Of a DNA stretch of 64,000 bases, positions 12,901-25,559 are shown in pieces. Below the pieces are notes generated by a model. That model was not told where the DNA came from. It ran no database searches and saw only the letters and a program-made list of their open reading frames with translations. Source of the stretch: Ridgeia piscesae (Eukaryota > Annelida > Polychaeta > Sabellida > Siboglinidae); contig JAODUO010001075.1 of NCBI GenBank assembly GCA_025642075.2, positions 108,501-172,500 on the forward strand, written 5' to 3'. The first letter of the stretch is position 1. Every line of letters starts with the position of its first letter. A program made the translations under genes and the position numbers.

Positions 12901-15900
12901 TATGCATTTATGTTTCCATCAGATTTCCCGCAGAAACACCCCCCTATAAAATATTCATTCATAATCATGATTACAGGCATGCAATTTCCTTTCTGTGTCA
13001 TTATCAACTTTCCACAAAAATAATACAAACAATAATAAAAATTAATACCTGTGCTTTAAATTAGTCATTATGGTTTGGTAATTTCAACTAATTTGTCAGA
13101 CTTGAGATACACATGTGACGGAGATAAAACTTACATTTGCTGGCGATGGAGGATGTTGACAGAGCCGACTTTACATCTGACCTTGGAATAGACATCTTGG
13201 ATATCAATGGCTGTTGTTAAATCTTCAATTTCAGTGACGAGGCAGACACCTTGATGAACAGAATCAAACAGGTGCAACTCAATTATTAAAGTATGACATG
13301 TATTACTGACAAAGCATAAATATTTAAATTTGTGAAAAACAAATTATACACACAACAAGTGGGCAGTAAGAGAAATATTTTAATTCTGTGAATGATACAA
13401 TGGTCATGTTTACACAGTACAATTTCTGCAAATGCTCAGCATGACAAAAATATGAAATTTGTATATATAAAATTATACATAAATGGTAAGAAAATCTGCT
13501 CAAAATTATTATAACATAACATAAATGTAAACTAATAAGATATGTATAATAAAAAAGCTACTATAGAAATAAAATCTAATTCCGAATAACTACATTTAAA
13601 AGAAAAACTGTATCAATAAAAAAATTCAACGGAATTCCAGCAAAAATTTAAAACCTTCAACAATACAGATTCTGAGCTCACCCCTGCAGTGGTCACTGTG
13701 ACTGGTCAGTGTACCAGTCAAGCGTAACAGTGTCCACTGCATCCACAATGACAGCGTCACGGAGTCACCATTGTCACGACACGGTGACGCGCTGTCTCGT
13801 GACCAGCTCCCTGACGTCGTCGTCATGACCCGGATGTCGACAGGCCCCACCTGGCTCGACGAACTTGTCTTTCTCTGTAAGCCACTCGCTGTGCCTCTAG
13901 ATGGCACCACTGAGAGGGCAGTGGACATGTCTGTTGGCACAGTGCCAGCATTTGGGGCGAGGACTTGTGCGAGAACTTTCTGCCCCTGGACCACATGACT
14001 GACGGTGGATATCAGGCTGAGGGCGAGGTTGTACGACAGTTGCAACTGGAAATCCAGAATGCAATTGATTTTTTAACCGTACACGAAAAATTTACAGAGG
14101 AATGTTTGACAGATGAAACAACAGATAAACAACAGAAACCTATGTATTATAAGGTAGATAAATTATGAACTCTTCTTGTTGCCATGTTAGGTAAGTTGGT
14201 GCCATCGAGTGACTTGTACTGAAACAATTTATCAACACGTCGATGTTCAAATTTAGGTCAGGAAATTCACTGATAAGATTGCATGTGATTGTGAGGAACT
14301 GTTTGGAGAAATGTCCAACTAAAGCTCTGAGTGAACATGAAATGTCATATTCTGATAAAAAATTACCACGAAATGTAGTAACCATAAAAACAATGACAGC
14401 AGTGTTAACAGAAAAACAAAACTAACACAGTTTTGATACTGAATGACTCAATGAAATGTGTTTATCTGATTTGTTTATATGTATATAATCTTGATACATC
14501 TCTCAGTACATAGGTTGTATCGTTGCAACCACCAACGTCTTAACACAGGACAGCTCACACTGACATTGACAGTCTAGTGTCACAGACAGACCTGGGCATT
14601 GGAACATGCGACAGTGATAGTCTGCAGGTCGACGTGCACGCAAAGTCCGAGGCTCGATATCGCATCAGACGTGGGCGGGTTGTACTTGGTCGTCACAGCG
14701 ACGGTTGCCGATGCCGACACGGGTTTGATGATGGACCGGACAGTGTGGGAAGCATGGAGGGTGTAGGCGCTGCAGGTGGTCAGCTGTAGTGACCACGGCA
14801 GTCTTGCTCCTGCCACGGGAAGACATTGTGAGGATGACATACTTTTACATGTTGCAGCAGGCTGATTATGTACACAAGCAAAAATACCCATCTTCTGGAT
14901 AATGTATAAACAAACAGGTGACAATTACTCAGAGTATTTCTAAATGAGGATTTAAATTGAGAAAACATATTTCACAATTAATTTAAAACAAGACTTCTTA
15001 CTTCACAACTAATAAATGTTGACGTTGATGTGAGTCGAAATTTAGTAGTTGTGAAATAAGAAATCTTGTTTTAATATAGCCTTCTTCCAACTTGATGAAC
15101 ATTTTCACACATATTTCACAGTGTTTTCATAGGGTTTGGACCAATCACAGGACGTAATGAAAATGTCAAACACAACCGACTGACATGGTGAAAACTCTGA
15201 ACAGGTTGTAAATTTCAAAAATGTGTTACTTTTCTTTGCAGGGGATAAATACTTGTCACCAGAGGTACATGTAAGAAGAACAATTGACACACATACACCA
15301 CCTGAATAATAGTTTGGCAACTGTTTTAAAGAAGCCATTTGCAATCCAGTTTTTGTGCTTGTCTTTCTTTAACTCCATTTTGCAAAGAAAGCAAATATAT
15401 ACAGTAGTCGGCAATACAAGAAGCAAACTCTTCTGTACAGACATTTTACAGCTATCTTTATCAAACATGAATAATGCATTTCACAAATATAATTTAAACA
15501 AAATGCACAAAACACAAGGTTGAAATGCCAAACCGGCATAACCCCTGACCTATGACCTACCTCCAACAGAATGACCAAATGCGTGGGCGTGTATGGGGAT
15601 TTCCCTGAGTCCCGCCCCATAGGGGGGAGCATCAGCACTGGAGGCGTGGAGACGGGGTAGGGAGAGAACCAGGGTGTCAGGGAGATCACCCCTAGCGTAC
15701 ACCCCCCGTAGGTTCTCCCCAATGTTCATGGAGGGTTCGGGTGGAAGTGAGACGGAACCCAGGGGCAGGAACACGCAACAGCTCGCCACGGTCAGCTGTC
15801 AAACAACAAGTCATGTGACAGTGTGACACTTACACAAAATTCGGAGACCCGCATCCCCTAATACTGTACATATTTATTAGATGCTAAATTTCACACAATG

Positions 15901-18900
15901 AATCAGTCTATTTTACAATAACATACTATTTTCAATTAATAATGTTGAAGTTTGACAGGTTAAAAATGTATAATAATCGCCGAGAAAAACAAACCACAGC
16001 GGTTGTTTCACTTAGCAAGCAATACTGGATCTCGTTCAATCGTTTTTTTTTAAATGATAACATTTGTAATCTTTCAAATTTTGGTGAGATTTGGTGTTCG
16101 TTTTTTTGCACTCAGGATTTGACTAACTACTGATCTGTGTTAGACTAAACATATTACAAGTTATTGTCATTGTTAAGTGAGTAAAAGATGGTGATTCAGT
16201 TAAAAGTCTGATGACAGACACGGTAAATGTGACAGCACTGTGAAGATGTGTGAGCATTTTACCAATCTGAATCAGCACAGACACTTTTATTTGCTGGCCA
16301 CTGTTTCAAAGGCCATACTTTCAAACATTGGATTAAAAGTAACCATATGGTCTCTTAAAGCAGAAATCAGTACTTTTAATATCTTTACACCTCTCCCACT
16401 TAAGTATGATTTTAAATTTCTAATATTTGTCACTGATCCTGATGAGATTGATTTCTAAACCTTCTCATCAAGATCAATATCAGATAGTTGTAACCATAAC
16501 TATTAAATACGATAGAATCAATCAAGATGTTATTATAAATGTATACCTGCAACTCTGTGCGTTTGACAAGAGGAAACATGTCTGCCAGATACTTCCCCCA
16601 TCCAGCAGTGACACATGTCACCTCATCAGAAGGTGCCACCTTGTCACCTGCCGGATGGACCGTTGGTCCAGACTTGCTCTGTGTCGGTGCGGGGGTCTGG
16701 CTGTCCGTGGGCGCCGTCGTCACATTGCTGCCCGACTGGGAGCCTGGCAGTGACAAGGCACTGGCTACAGTGTTAGCACTGGGGGAGGTTCTTTCTATCT
16801 TAATTACTCACTTTCTCACACATTCCACCTCACTGCACACATGCACGCATGCACACATATGCACGCATACACACATGCACGCACGCACACATATGCACGC
16901 ATACACACATGCACGCACGCACACATATGCATGCATACACACATGCACGCACGCACACATATGCACGCATACACACATGCACGCACGCACACATATGCAC
17001 GCATACACACATGCACGCACGCACACATATGCACGCATACACGCATGCACACACGCACACATATGCACGCATACACACATGCACGCATGCACACACGCAC
17101 ACATATGCATGCATACACACATGGACGCACGCACACATATGCACGCATACACACATGCACGCACACATGCACGCACGCTCGCACACATGCACGCACGCCT
17201 GCACGTACGCTCACACACACCTACTCAGTCGCTCACCTACTCACCCTATCTCCTTCTCCTTCCAAATCTCGCATATTTACTCACTCACCATATCACACAT
17301 TCTCATAGAATCACATATATACTCGATCACAATCTCACACAATCACTCACACATTTATTCAATCACAATCTAAAAATTCTCACACAATAATTCATATATT
17401 TATTCGATTAGAATTGCACACAGTTGCACAAATCACGCACATATTTACTCAATCACAATCTCCAATAATCTCACACAATCACTCACACATTTACTCAAGC
17501 ACACTCTCCAATAATCTCACACAATCACTTGCACATTTACTCAATCACAATCTCAAACATTTCACACAATAAATCACATATTTACTCGATCACAATGTCA
17601 CACAATTGTACAAATCACTCACATATTTACTCTATCACAATCTCACACAATCAGTCACATATTTACTCAATCACATTCTCACACAATCCTACACAATCAC
17701 TCACATATTTACTCAATCACAATCTCACACAATCCCTCACTCGTTTACTCTCATCATCTCAAACAACCTCACACAATAGTGCATACACTCACTCACTCAC
17801 TCACTCACTATTTTGTTTTCGCTGCTCAATGGCAAATGACAAAATAAAACTTGTTCTGTATTGAATTACTGAGACCCTGTTATATGTAGGATGGAAAACC
17901 GCTTGATGACAAAACTGCATGATGGTAAGAATCGAAACAAAAGTGCCATTGAGTAGTTAATAAGGCATTTTCCCAACCATTTACATTCTCTATCCATGGA
18001 GCTTTGTGTGTCACAGACATCATACCTTCTTTGGTCTTCAAGGGTGATGTCGCATCGGCCAACGTGGCATCAACTACAATCACTGTGCCCTTTTTCTCTA
18101 CGGCTCTTTGCTTTGTCACCATCGGCACATAGGTGAACCAATCAAGAAGAACTGGGTCGATGCATCCCACAATGCCTTCCACCTCCAGGAAGAATGCTGC
18201 TGGAGCTAGAATCGAGAGAATACATATTCAATGTTATGACGCAATAGCTATATTATCGCATGGAGTAGCTGCATATTGTAGAACAAGTCAATGTATCACA
18301 AAGAAAATAAATGACATGTCACCATTTACATCATCAGTTCCTTTTGCGTGTTTTGTCGTATAGTACGAAACTGTCCTCATTACCAAGAAACTGCGGGCTC
18401 AATCACACATGACAGTCGCATTGACTGAAAAAAGAACCCACAAGTTGGAGCACTTTTGTAATCTGTTTTGTACAATGACGAGATTACAAAGGTCTCAAAA
18501 TAAATAAATATGGAACTACCATAGTTTACCAAGAGGGGAGGCTTTATATACTCACTTGTATGCCGTGCATTTATTTGTATGTGGTGAGTGACTGGACTAA
18601 ATAAAGTTCTGTTCAATTCAACAATGGGTGCACTCAGGTTTCAGTGTACATGGTTTTTATAAGTGGAGTGATTTTCTAGTTTGGAGATTTGTGAGAAGGC
18701 AATAATCAACACATAGAATTGTGCCAACAGTACCATAACTTTGCGATACTGATGCAAATAGCCAATAGATTTTAACGGTTATTGAATGGCAATGTCATTC
18801 TAACTGAGAATGTTGACAGTCCAATGATTTATTGCCAAATAAAACAATGTAGAAAGTGTACAAATTGAGTCAATAGGGAATACATACCCTGAAGTGAACT

Positions 18901-21900
18901 TGCATCTTTTAGAAACTGCCATGTTACTGTGATACAATCCTTGTCTGTTCCTTCGCTTGGTGGCGCCACTGTTTGCTGCTCAAAGTAGCTCGTTTCATAG
19001 ACTTCTGTGGTATCAACTGGGCCACTGAGCACCGGTGTTACAGCGTCACAGCCTCGATCTGAGATGCAGCAACATAAAGCGATTACAGAAGCGTTACAAA
19101 ATGTCTTGACCTTTTCAATATTAACACGTAAAAAATATGTAAAAATAATTTGCAATGTCTGTTTTTAGTTTATTTTTTATTTTTGATGTAATTTTCCATT
19201 TGTGACAATAACGAAGGGAATATAGTTGTTTAAGCACGAACAAAAGGCTAATCTGTAAGATGGTAATTTTGACTAGCAGCTTACATCTATCCACACTACA
19301 ACAACCAAAGATGTTCACATTATTTTATGTTAAACTTACTGTAACAACATCTGTGAATTACTACTCATTTGTTGCCTCACAGGAGAAGGCCCATTTAGAC
19401 ACTGTTACAATTCTACAAAGTTAGCATCGTACCATAGAGATGTACATGTGAACACAGTTGAACTGATGTAGCATCATGGAGGAGACATACTTGCTTAGGA
19501 TTGTCATGTCAGACTCCGAATCCATCAGTTACAAGAATGTTCAACAGGTATTACCTCTGGCTAAGACGGTTGCTTGAAGTGATGACACAGTGAGATTGAC
19601 AGCTGAGACAGCGTCGGTGTCACACTGCTTCACATTGGTGCCACCGACTGACAGCACCAGCACCGGTCGCGTCACCTGGGGCTGTTTAGCTGCTGCAGAG
19701 ACAAGACAATGATAATAATTATATACATTGACTTTATAAATAATAATTTCATAAAGTCAATGGCTTTATAAGTAAAATATATAAAGTAGTTCTACAAATT
19801 ACGTGTTATAAATATTTTTTTACATTTAAAGAAATAAATAGTTTGATAAAGTACTGTAATAAATTAAATAGTTGTGTAAATTAAATACCAAATGACCTTC
19901 AAATAAATACTGATACCAGTTACACATGTTATTACATAGATTAATGTCATAAATTATTTTACAATTATTGTGCTGGCAATAAGATAGCAATTACCCCAGT
20001 CCCCAACGACGAGGTAAAAAACAATTATTTATAGTGGGTGTCACTGTAATACACGGGAAGTGTTCAATTCAAAATAGGGAGTTAATTAATCAATTAAGGA
20101 TGCACCTTACTAAACTAAGATAACATAAAAGGTAGAGCTCATTGACTGAGAGAAGTACGAAACTCACTCATGTGGAACGTGTCATCCACCAGAGACACCG
20201 TCTGTAGTCGCAGTGCGTCGGGACAACTCTGACACCAGGTGGCAGCAATGTGCATGATCAACATCAGCTGTGGCTTTGTGAGATTCACAGTTAGGTTCGG
20301 AACTTCACACGTATTTTCGACCTTTGGCTGAAGTGGATTGTTCCTGAAATTGGGTGGTAAATTTGCTTAGTTGCATTTCTAAACACATGTAAATCGTGGC
20401 TTGTGAGGAAATATATTTTATTTCACTGTCTGGGCAGGAGAGAGAACTTGCAAATGTATTGTTTTTTATTGTTATTGTACATCACGTGTGCACGTTACGA
20501 ATATATGCTCAAAACGAAAAAACATTGAAATCCTTTGCACTTTTCTTGTGTGTCCAAAGTTGTATGGGTCATTACATATGAGGAACACATTGGTCATACC
20601 CCTCACAGCCTATATCCACTGTATCTTTTTGCTAGCAAAAACACCCCTTCCTTTGTTGGCACCACCTGTACATACATATACAGATTACAGCTTCACAGAG
20701 CGTCCGTTGACATATAACAAACGTGACATCAACCTGAATATTTGTGCAATGCTACTCATTTTTAAATGATTGCTGCAAGTTGAGGACCACATCTCCAACT
20801 GGCCAGTGGTTATCACTGACAGTGGTCACCAATTGACCAGTGGTCACCACATACAATGGTCACCAACTGACGAGTGGTCACCACAGAAGTGGTCACCAAC
20901 TCACCAGTGATTACCAGACTCTTGTCGGCAAATGACCAGTGGTCACTGACTGACCAGTGGTCACCAACTGACCAGTGGTTACCACAGACAGTGGTCATCA
21001 ACAGACCAGTGGTCACCAACTGACCAGTGGTCACAACAGACAGTGGTCATCAACAGACCAGTGGTCACCACAGACAGTGGCCACCAACTGACCAGTGGTC
21101 AACACCGACAGCTGTGTGTTGCTTTACTATTTGGCCAAGGCCATTAATGGGCATGAAATGACATGAGTACCACTGAAGCCCTGTCACCTCCCATTTACGC
21201 TCTGGTTCCTGGGAGGAGATCCACTTACAGTGTCTCCAACTTAGTACTGTGTGTATGAATGTTTTAGTTCCTGGTTGTCTCACCAGAAGGTTGGCAGTAG
21301 GAGAGTCGTCCTGTAGTAGGAAGCACTGCAGGGTTGCAGGGCATTCTGCACCGGGGCCCATTGGCCTGGGCGATCTAGTAGGCTCACTCCAAACTGTAGC
21401 CCAAACAACTGCAAGTACACACAGTTGGTTAATAATTATATAAATAACTTCCATTGCTTCAGAATCCTTGAAAACCACGTACAAGCATCATGCATGATGT
21501 CACACAGGGACCCAAGGAATAAACTTTAAAACGGGAACCAACTGAGAAAAACGTATAACTATAGTACCCTTGCCAGACAATTTTTGATATGTTGAAGTTT
21601 TGTAACATTTATTAACTTACATGTAATTCACTTGCATATAATACAACAAAAGGATCTCCTCCCAATATGTGATTACTGACATAGGACAGTAACAGAATCA
21701 CAGACAAATCGGATATCTTGCTGAAACAAAAATTAGGTGACAGAAAAGGTTATGAAGAAACACATTTCACAGGTAAAAACAGAAATGTAATAGACAGCAG
21801 TTGTTACAGTACGGTCAATTTATCATAAGATATGGATAACTAAGCTGCAATGTTCGATGAAATAAAAAGTGTCATTTATGGATAAAAATCTACAAAATGT

Positions 21901-24900
21901 CTTAGAAACCTCGCAAAGATTCAGTAAGGATATGTTCTAAAAGACTCTGGCCCGAAGTGGCCTGGTTAAGTGGTGTCCGCTGTGTCCATCGTCTGGTCAA
22001 ACTGAGAGGCTACTACCCGGTACATGTACCTGGCAGTGGAGGTGGGCGTGGCAGTGGTGTAGGAGATTCTCCGATGGAATGGTCATCTTGCTGACCACAC
22101 TGACCAGTCTGTGAGTGTACATTGCAGTGGTCAGTTGGACATCCAGTCTCTCAGCAGTGATCACTATACATGGCATGTGGACAGGCTGCTCCTGGGCATC
22201 GACTGCTTGTGATGTCCTTGACCCTTTGACCTTAGCCTGCAATGTCGGTTCAAGTGTACTCGTAAACATGGGCAAAGCTGAACACAATTAAAAAAAATTG
22301 ATTTTTAATTAATTGAAACACAAAGTTGTTATCAAATATTAACAGAGAAACAGAAATGTGTGTATACATAAGTCATACCACAAACTATTACATAATAATA
22401 GGTTCTGAAATTTGTTACATACTTGAACTAAACGTAATTAACTGTTCTGTTGGAAACTACTCACATGCCATTTTTGTTGAGTATTTGTCTTAGTGTGGAT
22501 GTATTTATTCAGATATTTCTGAAATGAAAAGAGCATTTTACAACAGAATATTAAACTTGTGTTTAGTTGCAAAACAGAAAGCGAAAGGAGAAACAAAACT
22601 AGTCACTGATACTGGAGGAAGATATTTTTGAAACGTCGGCTGAAACGGACCTTTTTCCTCTTGCTGTGATGCTCCCTGACTGCGGTGCTGCCCTCTGACG
22701 AGTGGCTCGCAGCATGCACATACACCAAAGGTCGTAGCACTACCAGCTGATACGTTCTCGTTGGAACGAACTGCTCCAGTGGTGCCACCTGGCTGTCAGT
22801 GGGTGGCGGCGAGTTTGTGTCTGGCTTCAGGTCTACAATGGATGTTAACGATATAACGAAATGAGCGTGAACCCAGAAATTTGTATTTTCTGTATAACAC
22901 GTTCGCAGCATCTACTTAAAGCTAATTTCACAGTATTGACTTAGCCCATCATTAATCACATTAGTTTTGATATCTTGTGTTTAAACTCTTTAATTAATGT
23001 ACACAGTTGGTTAAAAAATTATGCATACAATTATTAGACTATTGAAATCATCTGCAAGTATGCACACATTGAAATAAAGCCAGTTTGCCAGTTTTCGGTC
23101 AGAATGCGATTCCTAGTTGTAACATCATTAACTGTGACTAGATAGACTGTTCCTTTTCGTAATAAAAAACAGCAACAAGGAAAACAATATTTTCATAATC
23201 ACCAGGTCGTGGAATTGAAATACTGTTGCTTACATTATTACATACATTACAGATTACATAACAGCAGCAGGACGCAACCACAGAACCATCAGCAGCAGTG
23301 ACTTCACTGTACCTGAGCTCTGTTTACTGTAGGGTTCATAGTCATGGTCCATCGCACAATGCACAAACTTGCTGATTCGCTCAACCATGTCGCTGGACAC
23401 TGTCACTTCCATGGGACACAGTACGAACTTCATGGAAGAGTTTTCCTGTAGGACGCCATCTTGGGACTGTTCGGACACGGAGGATCTGCTGCTGCCACCT
23501 GGAGTACACAATGCACACTATACAGAATCAGGAATTTGTCTGTCAACTGTTACTGCCTTCATAGATAGTAAAACAGAAAATTGAGTAAAAAGAAAAGTAA
23601 ACATTGTGCTATGTAAACCCTGACCAAGAGACCTTTGTACTATATAACGTGTTTGTAATTATGGGTTTTGGTGAATCATAGTCACTGCTTAGTCTCTTCA
23701 ACATAATAAATTGTATTTGCTAGGCTACGTGATGGATAGGTAAATTGTTATGGTCAAGTGAAGTCTATAATTTATGTTAACCTCTGACCTGAAGTATCTC
23801 ACCTGTCCGACGTCTTTCCCGTTCCCCATCTTCTGGGATGTCCATTGTGTACAGGTAATCCAGAAAAAAAGTGCCAAATCGCTGAAGTACATAGTGTTCC
23901 GAATACACCTCACGGTGACGCTGCTCATCTGTGATAAAATGTGGCTGTTCAAGTTTGTTCTCAGCGCCCCCTGGATCAAACAGTGATCCGCTTATGTAGT
24001 TGAACGGCTTCTCAGTATCAGGACTACCACTTCGCATGAAGTATGAATCCTGAAAGGTGAGTGGTGGCATTTGAAGTATTGTGCACGTCAGGAATCATAG
24101 TAAACAGTGATTACTGTAGTCGGTATACAACTGAAAACAATACTGATATACTGACTCAATGTTGTTCTGGCACTCAAACACAAATGCTTACACATATTAA
24201 ACACTGCTTTATGTGTACTATTGCCAGACAGTTGATTGAAGGACTTGTGGTTCTATGAGTGAAAAGGTTAGCTTGTGATTCATGTTATTTAGACAGTATA
24301 AGCAGAAATTAAATAATTTGTGTAATTAATACTTGAGGTAATTTTAGCACACATTTTACCATGATACCACATGAGTAAGGTGATCCGTGGGACTAACCTG
24401 ATGTCACGTGCATGCCACGGTGACCACTGACCACATTAGCAAGACTACATTTCCTATACTTCACTGTCATGGTAATAATGTGGAACTACTAACTTAATTG
24501 TGACTGCAATGTGAGATGTATATCCAAAATGATATCTAAGAAAGGGATCAGGTATCCTCACCTGTAGGAGTCCTCCTCCCTGTCCCTCCCCACTCCCCCC
24601 TCCCACTCCCATTCCGACTCCCAGGCATCCCACGCGGGTACTTGAGATCCCAAACTGGGCAGAGAAGAAGGAGATTCCCTTCAGGAGCACGGTGCAATTG
24701 ATCCCATCTGCCTCCCATGCGCAGTATGGCCGGAAAGTGACACGGCGAGGTCCACAGGTGGTGCCACCATCCTGTGCCACCTGGGTCAGCTGAAATATAC
24801 AAACACGTAAAAAGGACAAGCACCGTGGATACGAATAACAATGTTTACAAACTGTTGGCCGATGAGTGCAATTATAAATGTATCTATAAATCAAGACTAC

Positions 24901-25498
24901 CCTTGTTTGTATGCTAGGGGAAGTTTCAAAACATGTTCTGGTGGCCAAGCCAGCGAGAGCTTATGCATAGAACACCACAGTGACTCAGGTGTAGAGCTTC
25001 GGACTCTCGACTAAGATGACCCGGGTTCAAATCATGTGCTGTGGTGTTAAAACCTTGGTCACGTTTGTTTCACTCTACATTGCTCCAGCAGCTAATCTAG
25101 AACTTAGAAGAACCAACTTTACATGAGAACTCCTACCTTAAAGACGACTTCTGCCTTGGAGCAGTAGAATCCGACCACCAGCACTGCCTCCTCCTGCCCT
25201 TTGCCAGATGCTCGGCCAGATGCATTGCCATAGCTACTACCATCTCCATCCTCATCCTCTTCTGCAGGAAGAATCTGGGGCACGAAGGACCATGCCCAAG
25301 TTGCCCAACCTGCTTCCTCATCCCGAGGCGAAAGAGCTGCAGATGTGTCTGGGTGCAGCAAACATTCAATCATCATAATCGTGGTTTTGCCAACAGATTG
25401 TGGTCAGTGGTCAACCAGATTGTGTCTTCTATCAATTGAGAAATGGTGGAATGATGACATTAATTATTTTCTAGATAGACATTTAAAATATGGTCTGG

Positions 25499-25559
<61 letters not shown>

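Noticed and set aside
13626..13681. Extension of VPS13B-like exon 16 to the end of its open frame
   Set aside because: The frame gives LRICIVEG, tempting because the human has VCMVSELEDL, but exon 17 encodes the much better VCLVTEIEDL and phases fit only with the GTGAGC donor.
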